8,496 nucleotides of DNA from Chloroflexota bacterium (lineage in GTDB: Bacteria; Chloroflexota; Anaerolineae; Anaerolineales; Villigracilaceae), in assembly GCA_021812905.1 (NCBI GenBank), contig JAKAMM010000062.1, positions 1 through 8,496 of the forward strand, given 5' to 3'. Positions within the stretch are counted from its first letter, which is position 1, and every line of letters starts with the position of its first letter. The notes beneath the pieces are model-generated. The model saw nothing but the letters and a program-made list of their open reading frames with translations, made no database searches and was not told the DNA's origin. Position numbers and translations under genes: made by a program. Of this stretch, positions 1-6,493 are shown one piece after another.

Positions 1-370
1 CGACCTGTCCCCAGGTGATGGCCTCGAACAATTCGTCGAAGGTGCCGAAGCCGCCGGGCAGGGCGATGTAACCGTCGGCCAGTTCGTGCATGCGGGCTTT
101 GCGGGCGTGCATGTTGGGTGTGACGTCCATGCGGGTGATGCGGATGTGCGCCAGAGCGTCAGTGTTCATCGAAGGGATGATGACGCCGATCACTTCGCCG
201 CCCGCTTCGAGCGCGCCGTCGGCAACGGCCCCCATTAAACCGGTTTTGCCGCCGCCGTAAATTAAACGGAGTCCGCGTTCGGCCAGAGTCCGGCCCATTT
301 GACGCGCACCCGCCATAAAGTCTGGAGAAACGCCGTCGGCAGATCCGCAAAAGACGCAAATTGATTCCAT
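1..370 (-). CDS. LOG family protein (putative cytokinin riboside 5'-monophosphate phosphoribohydrolase), C-terminus cut by window edge
   Basis: The first 123 residues are present; the family is usually about 180-200 aa, so roughly the last third lies outside. The N-terminus (MESICVFCGS) opens the Rossmann-like fold. It is followed by the glycine-rich stretch IYGGGKTGLMG (residues 37-47), the MHARKARM motif (87-94) with the conserved Arg at 90, and PGGFGTFDE (105-113) with the conserved Glu at 113. Arg and Glu of these two motifs are the catalytic pair in characterised LOG enzymes, which remove ribose 5-phosphate from nucleotide monophosphates such as cytokinin nucleotides. In bacteria these proteins are often labelled lysine decarboxylase by mistake, and the true substrate is frequently unknown. 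The ATG at 368-370 is preceded on the minus strand by GAGG with a 4-nt gap. The gene diverges from the dnaJ-like gene across 150 bp. Family assignment is firm; substrate is not. Confidence 0.93.
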   Translation of the reverse strand, partial: MESICVFCGSADGVSPDFMAGARQMGRTLAERGLRLIYGGGKTGLMGAVADGALEAGGEVIGVIIPSMNTDALAHIRITRMDVTPNMHARKARMHELADGYIALPGGFGTFDELFEAITWGQV

Positions 371-485
371 AAATCCTCGATGTTCATCCGCTGTTCATTT
401 ACCAGTGATATAAATGGATTGTGTAAAATGAGCGTAAGGTAAGTATACTTGAGGTTAGAGTTCTGTTAGACCCGTTGATTGGCGC

Positions 486-514
486 TTGCCCGACTCTGTT
501 AACGGGCATAGAAT
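486..514 (+). promoter_or_regulatory. Candidate promoter giving a leaderless dnaJ-like mRNA
   Basis: TTGCCC (486-491) and TAGAAT (509-514) are separated by exactly 17 bp; they match the sigma70-type consensus at 4/6 and 5/6 positions. A start site about 7 nt past the -10 falls at 520-522, on the A of the AUG at 521. No Shine-Dalgarno sequence precedes this AUG, which fits a leaderless transcript. A weaker alternative is TATACT at 444-449 with TTGTGT at 419-424 and a 19-bp spacer; that would give a leader of about 65 nt containing the dyad. Confidence 0.45.
487..508. promoter_or_regulatory. Inverted repeat TGCCCG-N10-CGGGCA, candidate operator ahead of the dnaJ-like gene
   Basis: A perfect 6-bp dyad (arms 487-492 and 503-508, 10-bp centre) begins inside the candidate -35 element and ends directly against the candidate -10 element of the dnaJ-like gene. 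This is a position where a bound repressor or MerR-type activator would act. It does not resemble the CIRCE/HrcA operator. If an upstream promoter is used instead, the same bases would form a small hairpin in the leader RNA. No regulator is identifiable here. Confidence 0.35.
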
Positions 515-520
515 AAACGC

Positions 521-1432
521 ATGGACTATAAGGATTATTACAAGATTCTGGGCGTGGAGCGCTCGGCCAGCGCGGACGAGATCCGCAAGGCGTATCGCAA
601 GCTGGCCATGCAGTATCACCCGGACCGAAACCAGGGCAACAAGCAGGCCGAGGAAAAGTTCAAGGAGATCAATGAAGCCTATCAGGCCTTGAGCGATCCG
701 CAGAAACGCGCCCGTTATGACCAGTTGGGGAGCGAATATTCGAACTGGCAGCAACGCGGCGCGCCCGGTGACTTCGATTGGAGTCAGTGGTTCAGCGGTC
801 AACAGGCCGGCCGCGGCGGGACGCGCGTGGAGTATGGCGACTTGAACGATCTGTTCGGCGGGGGCGGATTTTCTGATTTCTTTCAATCCATTTTTGGCGG
901 CGGCATGGGCGGAGCCGCGACCGGCACGCGGACCCGTTCTGCCCCGGCCTATCAACAGCCTGTGGTGATTTCCTTGCAGGAAGCTCATGATGGGGCGTTG
1001 CGTTCGCTTCAGAGCAATGGCCGCCGGGTGGAGGTGCGCATTCCGGCCGGGGTGAAGACCGGCTCCAAGGTGCGGGTAGCCGGCGCAGGTCCCGAAGGAC
1101 TCGATCTTTATCTGATCGTGGAAGTCGCAGAAGATGCGCGCTTTGAACGCGAGGGCAACGACCTGCGAACGTCCGCCACGATTGATGCGTTTACGGCCAT
1201 GCTCGGCGGTGAAGTGAAAGTCGAAACCATGGGCGGCAAAGTGACCTTGAAGATCCCAGCCGGTACGCAGCCCGAACAGGTCTTTAGATTGGCGGGACGA
1301 GGCATGCCGCATTTGAAAAGCGCGCACACCACCGGTGATTTGTTCGTGCGCGTCAAGGTACGAATTCCAAAACAATTGTCGTCAAAGCAAAAGACATTAT
1401 TGGAAGAAGCGGCTCGCCAGAAATCTGCGTGA
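521..1432 (+). CDS. J-domain co-chaperone, CbpA-like DnaJ without zinc finger
   Basis: This 303-aa protein has the type II (CbpA/DnaJB) layout. A J domain covers residues 3-70 with the HPD motif at 33-35, which stimulates Hsp70 (DnaK) ATPase. A Gly/Phe-rich linker spans about 78-135 ([19 protein letters not shown]). Two C-terminal beta-barrel substrate-binding domains cover about 145-285, including [17 protein letters not shown] and [21 protein letters not shown]. No CxxCxGxG repeats occur, so it is not canonical DnaJ; length matches CbpA (about 300 aa). It should act in the cytoplasm with DnaK on unfolded or aggregated clients. The ATG at 521 has no Shine-Dalgarno sequence (upstream ATAAACGC) but sits exactly where the J domain starts and where the candidate promoter would begin transcription. 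The htrA-like gene follows after 39 bp on the same strand, suggesting a shared stress-related operon. The symbol cbpA would be reasonable but is not certain. Confidence 0.95.
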   Translation: MDYKDYYKILGVERSASADEIRKAYRKLAMQYHPDRNQGNKQAEEKFKEINEAYQALSDPQKRARYDQLGSEYSNWQQRGAPGDFDWSQWFSGQQAGRGGTRVEYGDLNDLFGGGGFSDFFQSIFGGGMGGAATGTRTRSAPAYQQPVVISLQEAHDGALRSLQSNGRRVEVRIPAGVKTGSKVRVAGAGPEGLDLYLIVEVAEDARFEREGNDLRTSATIDAFTAMLGGEVKVETMGGKVTLKIPAGTQPEQVFRLAGRGMPHLKSAHTTGDLFVRVKVRIPKQLSSKQKTLLEEAARQKSA

Positions 1433-1471
1433 GGCCAAAAAGATATCTCAAAGGAGAAAGAAAGAAAAGGA

Positions 1472-2629
1472 ATGAAAACGAAACGTCTTTTAATTGCATT
1501 GACTGTGCTTGTACTTGCCGCTCTGGCTTGCCAGGTCGGAACCGCGCCTCTGACCATGCCTCAGTTGGCGACCCCTGTCGCGAACCAACCAGCAGCTCCG
1601 GCGGTGAATACTTCCGCCCAGGCAGCTTCGCAGCAGGATGCGATGGTGAGCTTGTATCAAACCGTCAGTCCCGGCGTTGTGACGATCCAGGTTGCCACTC
1701 AAAATGGCGGCGACCTTGGTTCCGGATTTGTTTTTGATACGGATGGCCACATCGTGACAAATTATCACGTGGTGCAAGGCGCGGCCAACAATAAAGTCGA
1801 AGTGGACTTTATGTCGGGCTTCAAAACATACGGGACCGTGGTCGGCGCCGATCTGGATTCCGATCTGGCGATCATTAAAGTAGATGCTCCCGCCTCGGAG
1901 CTTCATCCGTTAACGCTGGGCGATTCCTCGGCTGTCAGAGTTGGGCAGACAGTGATCGCCATTGGAAATCCTTTCGGCTTGAACGGCACGATGACGATGG
2001 GTATTGTCTCAGCTTTGGGACGCACACTCGATTCGGAACACACCGCGCAGGGCAGCGCCCAGCCCTTTACGGCGGGCGATCTCATCCAGACCGATGCAGC
2101 CATTAATCCCGGCAATTCCGGCGGCCCGCTATTTAACATTAACGGTGAAGTCATCGGTGTGAACCGCGCCATCAGCACTTCCAGTTCCACGTCCACAGGC
2201 GAGCCGGTCAACTCAGGAATTGGCTTCGCGGTTTCATCCAATATTGTTAAGCGCGTCGCGCCGATCCTGATCCGGGATGGCAAGATCGATTATCCATGGC
2301 TTGGTATCTCGTCAACAAGTACTCTCTCTCTGGATGAGATCAACGCTTTGGGCTTGAAACAATTCACGGGCGCGTACGTCACGAATGTTACCAAAGGCGG
2401 CCCGGCCGATCAGGCCGGAATCAAGGCTGGCACCCAGCCGTCCAGCATTCAGAATCTGAACGCGGGTGGCGATTTGATCATCGCGATCGATGGCCATCCG
2501 GTCAAGCAGTTTGACGACCTGCTGGCCTATCTGATCACGAATAAATCACCTGGCGATACGGTTGTGCTGACCGTTTTGCGGGGCGACACAAAGCAGGATA
2601 TCAAAGTTACGCTTGGCAAGAGGCCGTAA
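1472..2629 (+). CDS. HtrA/DegP-type trypsin-like serine protease with one PDZ domain, putative lipoprotein
   Basis: This 385-aa S1C-family protease has a lysine-containing N-terminus and hydrophobic segment (residues 4-19) ending in ALAC, with Cys20 as a likely lipidation site. It would be anchored outside the cytoplasmic membrane. A Thr/Pro/Ala/Gln-rich spacer (21-55) leads to the protease domain (about 58-265). The catalytic triad is visible: His99 in TNYHV, Asp131 in DSDLAIIKV, and Ser216 in GNSGGPLF. A single PDZ domain follows (about 275-382), with the GG-PADQAGIKAG segment and GGDLIIAIDG typical of HtrA. Members degrade or refold misfolded exported proteins, with the PDZ binding exposed C-termini. 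AAGGAG at 1451-1456 is a long 15 nt before the ATG, while AAAGG next to the ATG is too close, so initiation may be modest. The gene probably shares a transcript with the J-protein gene upstream and ends at a strong hairpin. Confidence 0.96.
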   Translation: MKTKRLLIALTVLVLAALACQVGTAPLTMPQLATPVANQPAAPAVNTSAQAASQQDAMVSLYQTVSPGVVTIQVATQNGGDLGSGFVFDTDGHIVTNYHVVQGAANNKVEVDFMSGFKTYGTVVGADLDSDLAIIKVDAPASELHPLTLGDSSAVRVGQTVIAIGNPFGLNGTMTMGIVSALGRTLDSEHTAQGSAQPFTAGDLIQTDAAINPGNSGGPLFNINGEVIGVNRAISTSSSTSTGEPVNSGIGFAVSSNIVKRVAPILIRDGKIDYPWLGISSTSTLSLDEINALGLKQFTGAYVTNVTKGGPADQAGIKAGTQPSSIQNLNAGGDLIIAIDGHPVKQFDDLLAYLITNKSPGDTVVLTVLRGDTKQDIKVTLGKRP

Positions 2630-2632
2630 AAC

Positions 2633-2666
2633 AAAACTCCGAGTTCTTCAAGGACTCGGAGTTTTT
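2633..2666. terminator. Bidirectional intrinsic terminator between htrA-like and sulfite-oxidase-like genes
   Basis: A perfect 12-bp inverted repeat (2633-2644 and 2654-2665) encloses a 9-nt loop that can close further by a G-T and a C-G pair. The outer ends are AAAA on the left and TTTTT on the right, so the RNA of either strand ends in a U tract. It begins 4 nt after the htrA-like stop codon and ends 4 nt before the stop codon of the convergent gene, so it can serve both. Confidence 0.93.
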
Positions 2667-2669
2667 ATA

Positions 2670-3311
2670 TTAACCAAACCGTTCTTCCTTCCAAACATCG
2701 GCGCGGTTGTGATAACCGGCCTGCTCCCAGAAGCCGCGCTGGTCGCGCGGCATGAACTCCATCGAGCGCAGCCATTTGGCGCCTTTCCATAAATAAGGCG
2801 TTTCCAGTTCTTCGCGGCCGGGAATGAATCCCACCATGCCGCGTAATGGATAACCATGATCGGCTGTGATCGGCTCACCGTTCAAGTGCGTTGCCAAAAG
2901 AAAATTATCCTGCAAGACGACCTCCAATGGCAAATTGACCGTGAAGCCATATTCCGCGTGTTGCATGACGTGGGTCGCGCTTGGCTTGATCTTGAAGAAA
3001 CCCTGCTTCACCAGAGTCTTGACCGAAACGCCTTCCCAGACCGTGTCGAACTTGCTCCAGCGCGTTACGCAGTGAATATCCATTTCGATCTTTGCGCGCG
3101 GTAATTTGTTAAACTCATCCCATGTCCAGCGCTTTTCTTCTTCCACTTCGCCCCACACGCGGAAATCCCAGGTGGCCGGGTTGAAGTGCGGAACTGGTCC
3201 GTAATGCAGGACGGGGAATTTTAAAGTCAGCGATTGACCGGGCGGCAGGCGTCCCTCATTGCGGACGCGGTCTTCCTCCTTGCGGCGGTCGGGACCTTCA
3301 AAATCAAACAT
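2670..3311 (-). CDS. Sulfite-oxidase-like molybdopterin-dependent oxidoreductase
   Basis: This 213-aa protein consists almost entirely of the oxidoreductase molybdopterin-binding domain (PF00174). Cys81 in IHCVTRWSKFDTVWEG is the expected ligand of molybdenum. Family hallmarks near the C-terminus are DHGYPLR (151-157), LWKGAKWLRSMEF (174-186) and GFWEQAGYHNRADVWKE (193-209). There is no twin-arginine or Sec signal, no haem domain and no dimerisation domain, so it is probably a small cytoplasmic enzyme of the group named sulfite oxidase-like oxidoreductase; its electron donor and substrate are unknown. Between GYPLR and LWKGAKW it carries GMVGFIPGREELETPY, longer than I expect for the family. 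The ATG at 3309-3311 has an excellent GAGGAG (3321-3326) 9 nt upstream. The gene stands alone, divergent from the channel gene and convergent with the htrA-like gene. Confidence 0.92.
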   Translation of the reverse strand: MFDFEGPDRRKEEDRVRNEGRLPPGQSLTLKFPVLHYGPVPHFNPATWDFRVWGEVEEEKRWTWDEFNKLPRAKIEMDIHCVTRWSKFDTVWEGVSVKTLVKQGFFKIKPSATHVMQHAEYGFTVNLPLEVVLQDNFLLATHLNGEPITADHGYPLRGMVGFIPGREELETPYLWKGAKWLRSMEFMPRDQRGFWEQAGYHNRADVWKEERFG

Positions 3312-3332
3312 GGGCTTTCTCTCCTCTCTAAA

Positions 3333-3338
3333 ATTATA
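3333..3338 (-). promoter_or_regulatory. Candidate -10 element for the sulfite-oxidase-like gene
   Basis: The minus strand reads a perfect TATAAT at 3338-3333. A start site 6-7 nt further on falls near 3326, at the edge of the GAGGAG ribosome binding site, giving a leader of about 15 nt. No good -35 match is visible at spacings of 16-18 bp, so the call rests on the -10 element and its position. Confidence 0.4.
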
Positions 3339-3454
3339 AACGATGAGCGTACAGGATAGACTCTTTGTGCGATGCCGCTGTTACCTCGTGAAATTAATAA
3401 GCCGATGAGAAATTCCAGCGTGCTGTGCAGTTTCATTATCCATCCCTGTTCCCA

Positions 3455-3484
3455 TTGGCATAATTTGGGAGAGACACTTATAAT
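3455..3484 (+). promoter_or_regulatory. Sigma70-type promoter for the CASTOR/POLLUX-like gene
   Basis: TTGGCA (3455-3460, 5/6 consensus) and a perfect TATAAT (3479-3484) are separated by 18 bp. Transcription would begin near 3491, giving a leader of about 22 nt that contains the GGAG (3504-3507) used by the ATG at 3513. This also excludes the in-frame upstream ATG at 3372 as the main start. Confidence 0.75.
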
Positions 3485-3512
3485 CGACTCATCCAAATTG
3501 ACCGGAGAAAAT

Positions 3513-5414
3513 ATGTCATCATCCAACCCTACTTTTCGCCAACGCATAAGCTATGCCTTTGACAAGACTCTTTCGCGCGGCCCCAGTGCGTTAATTAGCT
3601 GGCTGGCGCTCGGCACGGTTCTTCTGATCGTCGTCGCTACTGGAGCCGTCCTGCTTTTTCATGGCATCCCGGACGGCTCGAATCTTTTCGATGTGTTCTG
3701 GAATATCATGTCGCAAGCATTGACGCCCAACCCCGTCGATGCGGGCAATCCGCTGCAATATTTGGTCGTCATGTTTTTTGTGACCATCGGCAGTTTGTTC
3801 ATGGTCAGTATTCTGATCGGCATTTTGAGCAACGAGATCGAAGCGCGTGTGGATGCTCTTCGACGCGGCCGCTCGAAGGTTCTTGAAAACGATCACACTG
3901 TCATCCTCGGCTGGTCGCCACAGATTTTTACTATTGTATCCGAACTGGTGATCGCGAACGAAAACCGCAAGCAGGGCGCGGCCATTGCCATTCTCGCAGA
4001 CAAAGACAAAGTCGAGATGGAAGCGGATATCCGCGCGCGTATCCCGAACGCCAAAAACACCCGGGTTATTTGCCGCAATGGGAATCCCATTGAGTCTGCC
4101 GATCTTGATATTGTCAGCCCGCATACGGCCCGTTCCATCATCGTCCTGCCTCCTGAAGAAGACGACCCGGATATCTTTGTTACTAAAACCATTCTGGCGA
4201 TTACAAATGATTCCACGCGCCGCAAGGAAAAGTATCACATCGTCACCCAGATCCATGAAAAGAAAAACATGGATGTAATGCGGATGATCAGCCGCGGTGA
4301 TGATGTTCAGGCGGTTCTGGTTGGTGACCTGATTGCGCGCCTCGTCGCCCAGACTTCGCGTCAATCCGGACTTTCAGCCGTCTACACCGAACTATTGAAT
4401 TTCGGCGGCGACGAAATCTACTTCAAGGAAGAACCCGCTTTGGTCGGCAAAACATTTGGCGAGGCCTTGTTCGCGTATGAGACCTCTTCTGTGATGGGGC
4501 TGCGGTCGGCAGACGGAACGATCATGCTCAACCCGCCGATGGATACCAGGATCGCATCCGGCGATAAAGCCTTTGTGTTATCTGCCGATGGCGAGACTGT
4601 AAAAATTTCCGGGTTGACCAATTTCCCGGTGGATAACAGCCTGATCCGCAGCGGCAGGAAGCGGGTTAAACCTGCTGCTGAAAAGGCCCTCGTTCTTGGA
4701 TGGAACCGCTGGGGCACGGTCATTGTCCGCGAGCTTGATTCCTATGTTCCCAAAGGTTCTCAGTTGATGGTCCTGGCCAACAATGATGAAGTGGCACAGG
4801 AGCTTAAAGAAGATGACATTCGCCTGGTCAACCAGAAACTTGTTATCCGCAAGGGTGACACAACCGACCGCCATTTATTGAACGGTTTGAAAGTGGATAG
4901 CTTCGATCATGTGATCGTACTGGCTAATTCTGGTCTTGACGCTCAGGAGGCTGACGCTCGCACGCTGGTTACGTTGCTTCATCTGCGCGACATTGCCGAG
5001 AAGGATGAAACGCGTTTCTCGGTTGTCAGCGAAATGCTCGACTTGCGTAACCGTCTGTTGGCTGAAGCCACCCGCGTGGATGACTTTATCGTGAGCGAGC
5101 ATCTGGTCAGTTTGATGATGTCCCAGCTTTCGGAAGACGGCGAATTGTACGCGGTCTTTACCGACCTATTTGACCCCGAAGGTTCGGAGGTATACCTGAA
5201 GTCTGTTTCTGATTATGTTGAATCAGGCAAGCCTGTCAACTTCTACACAGTTGTTGAATCTGCCCGTCAGCGCAATGAGATTGCCATTGGATACCGTGTT
5301 CTAAGCGAGGCCACCGATGCGGGGAAATCTTACGGTGTACACACGAACCCGAAAAAATCGGAGGCGATCACGTTCTCGCCTGAAGACAAAGTGATTGTCG
5401 TAGCAGAAAGCTAA
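3513..5414 (+). CDS. CASTOR/POLLUX-like ion channel with two RCK-type regulatory domains
   Basis: This 633-aa membrane protein has two transmembrane helices (about 27-50 and 83-105) flanking a pore region, then a long cytoplasmic part. The pore contains VDAGNP (75-80), close to the ADAGNHA filter of plant CASTOR; there is no GYGD potassium filter. Two Rossmann-like RCK/TrkA-N modules begin at HTVILGWSPQ (128) and KALVLGWNRWG (391), both with the GW signature of the CASTOR/POLLUX/SYM8 domain (PF06241). Plant members are nuclear-envelope cation channels used in symbiotic calcium signalling; ion selectivity and role of the bacterial proteins are not established, and RCK domains suggest gating by a ligand such as Ca2+ or a nucleotide. 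The start at 3513 is chosen because GGAG lies 5 nt upstream and a promoter ends just before it. An in-frame ATG exists at 3372, but its extra 47 residues look non-coding. The gene is monocistronic, ending in a large hairpin. Confidence 0.9.
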   Translation: MSSSNPTFRQRISYAFDKTLSRGPSALISWLALGTVLLIVVATGAVLLFHGIPDGSNLFDVFWNIMSQALTPNPVDAGNPLQYLVVMFFVTIGSLFMVSILIGILSNEIEARVDALRRGRSKVLENDHTVILGWSPQIFTIVSELVIANENRKQGAAIAILADKDKVEMEADIRARIPNAKNTRVICRNGNPIESADLDIVSPHTARSIIVLPPEEDDPDIFVTKTILAITNDSTRRKEKYHIVTQIHEKKNMDVMRMISRGDDVQAVLVGDLIARLVAQTSRQSGLSAVYTELLNFGGDEIYFKEEPALVGKTFGEALFAYETSSVMGLRSADGTIMLNPPMDTRIASGDKAFVLSADGETVKISGLTNFPVDNSLIRSGRKRVKPAAEKALVLGWNRWGTVIVRELDSYVPKGSQLMVLANNDEVAQELKEDDIRLVNQKLVIRKGDTTDRHLLNGLKVDSFDHVIVLANSGLDAQEADARTLVTLLHLRDIAEKDETRFSVVSEMLDLRNRLLAEATRVDDFIVSEHLVSLMMSQLSEDGELYAVFTDLFDPEGSEVYLKSVSDYVESGKPVNFYTVVESARQRNEIAIGYRVLSEATDAGKSYGVHTNPKKSEAITFSPEDKVIVVAES

Positions 5415-5452
5415 AACAAGTAGGGCGGCCAATTTGGCCGCCCTACTTGTTT
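5414..5452. terminator. Shared convergent terminator with an 18-bp perfect stem
   Basis: Bases 5414-5431 are the exact reverse complement of 5435-5452, with a 3-nt loop. The hairpin starts on the last base of the channel gene's TAA and includes the stop codon (5443-5445) and last two codons plus part of a third of the convergent peptidase gene. The minus-strand transcript continues into a U-rich stretch (TTGTTTTAGCTTTC); the plus-strand side has only TTGTTT. It probably stops transcription from both sides and shields both 3' ends. Confidence 0.9.
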
Positions 5453-6435
5453 AATCCTGGCAAGCCGCCTGCAGCTGCCGACATTTTTACAGCGCGCAGG
5501 ATTGCCTGTGCCATCGCTTCCGCCGCAAATGCGCCGATTGTTGTCACATCACATTTCTTGTTTCCGGTGGATAAGGCAAAGATCGTATCGCCGTCGAGTA
5601 TGGTGTGCGCGGGTCGAATGACGCGCGCCACTCCATCGTGCGCCATCTGCGCCACTTTTGTGGCTTGTACTTTGGTCAGCGCGGCGTTTGTCGCAACCGC
5701 ACCGATCACCGTGTTCATGTGCGTTGCAAAATTTAAAACAGTGCGACCAATTGGATTCTTCAGCATTTCGAAAGTATCTGCAAAATAATCTTTCCCACCA
5801 ATTTTCAACGGCCCGACTTTTCCCGAACGCAGGCCGGCGATGATCTTTCCGTCTTCAAGCACATCGCCGAATGCGTTGACCGCCACGATTGCACCGACGA
5901 TGATCCCGCTACCGACTTCAAGACTCACGCTTCCGATCCCGGACTTCATGGCGAGCGCGACCCCAAACAGTTTTCCAACGCTGGCGCCTGTTCCCGCTCC
6001 CGCGTTGCCCTCGGCGGGCGCGGCCTTCGACGCGGCGAGACAAGCTTTGTAGCCCATCTCCGCATCGGGACGAATGTCCGCGCGGCCTACGCCCAGGTCA
6101 AACAGAATCGCGGCGGGCACGATGGGCACGCGCGCAACGCCGGTGTTGAATCCGATTTTATTTTCTTCAAGATATTTCATCACGCCGCCGGCCGCGTCCA
6201 GACCAAAAGCCGAACCGCCTGCCAGCAAGATCGCGTGAACTTTGTCCACGAGATTGATCGGGTCGAGCAAATCGGTTTCGCGCGTGCCCGGTGCACTGCC
6301 GCGCACGTCCACACCCGCCACTGCTCCTTTGCTGCACAGGATGACGGTGCATCCGGTCAACGCCGAATTATCCTGCGCCTGTCCCACTTCGATGCCGGGG
6401 ACATCTGTAATTGAAGTCGAGGATTTTGTTTTCAT
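5443..6435 (-). CDS. P1 family peptidase (DmpA/NylC-like N-terminal nucleophile hydrolase)
   Basis: This 330-aa protein matches the P1/S58 family (PF03576). It shows ITDVPGIEVGQA at 9-20, GCTVILC at 28-34, LLAGGSAFGLDAAGGV at 70-85, EGNAGAGTGASVGK at 142-155, and NTVIGAVATNAALTK at 241-255. Family enzymes cleave themselves to expose an N-terminal Ser or Thr nucleophile. By analogy with NylC (6-aminohexanoate-oligomer hydrolase, cleavage at Asn-Thr), I predict cleavage at Asn241-Thr242, giving subunits of 241 and 89 residues. It is likely a cytoplasmic aminopeptidase or amidase; the substrate cannot be told. The ATG at 6433-6435 is chosen because the family motif begins 8 residues later. It has no Shine-Dalgarno sequence and lies 10 nt beyond a hairpin. 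The same reading frame stays open upstream to 6663, but that part overlaps the small gene and looks non-coding. Confidence 0.93.
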   Translation of the reverse strand: MKTKSSTSITDVPGIEVGQAQDNSALTGCTVILCSKGAVAGVDVRGSAPGTRETDLLDPINLVDKVHAILLAGGSAFGLDAAGGVMKYLEENKIGFNTGVARVPIVPAAILFDLGVGRADIRPDAEMGYKACLAASKAAPAEGNAGAGTGASVGKLFGVALAMKSGIGSVSLEVGSGIIVGAIVAVNAFGDVLEDGKIIAGLRSGKVGPLKIGGKDYFADTFEMLKNPIGRTVLNFATHMNTVIGAVATNAALTKVQATKVAQMAHDGVARVIRPAHTILDGDTIFALSTGNKKCDVTTIGAFAAEAMAQAILRAVKMSAAAGGLPGLNK

Positions 6436-6445
6436 GCTGGATTTG

Positions 6446-6484
6446 AAAAGCGGACGATACAAATTTCTGCATCGTCCGCTTTTT
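6446..6484 (-). terminator. Hairpin between the small gene and the P1 peptidase gene (terminator or attenuator)
   Basis: A perfect 13-bp inverted repeat (6446-6458 and 6471-6483) with a 12-nt loop lies 10 nt after the stop codon of the small gene. On the minus strand the stem ends in four U residues followed by CAAAU, so termination should be real but perhaps incomplete. The peptidase ATG follows only 10 nt later, leaving no room for a separate promoter downstream of the hairpin. Confidence 0.75.
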
Positions 6485-6493
6485 GCCATGAGA

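Noticed and set aside
441..450. Palindrome AAGTATACTT as a two-way promoter element for the LOG and dnaJ-like genes
   Set aside because: It offers TATACT on both strands, but no matching -35 element at 16-18 bp exists on either; ten-base palindromes are common in AT-rich gaps.
455..1375. Long 306-codon frame on the minus strand opposite the dnaJ-like gene
   Set aside because: It mirrors a clearly coding J-protein gene, and its product shows no domain or sensible composition.
3372..3512. In-frame upstream extension (47 residues) of the channel protein
   Set aside because: A TTGGCA-N18-TATAAT promoter lies inside it, and a GGAG site precedes the ATG at 3513; the extra residues resemble translated non-coding DNA.
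1..5414. LOG gene and CASTOR/POLLUX channel as a plant-interaction cluster
   Set aside because: Both families have famous plant members, but they are widespread in bacteria, lie over 3 kb apart on opposite strands, and no other symbiosis gene is present.
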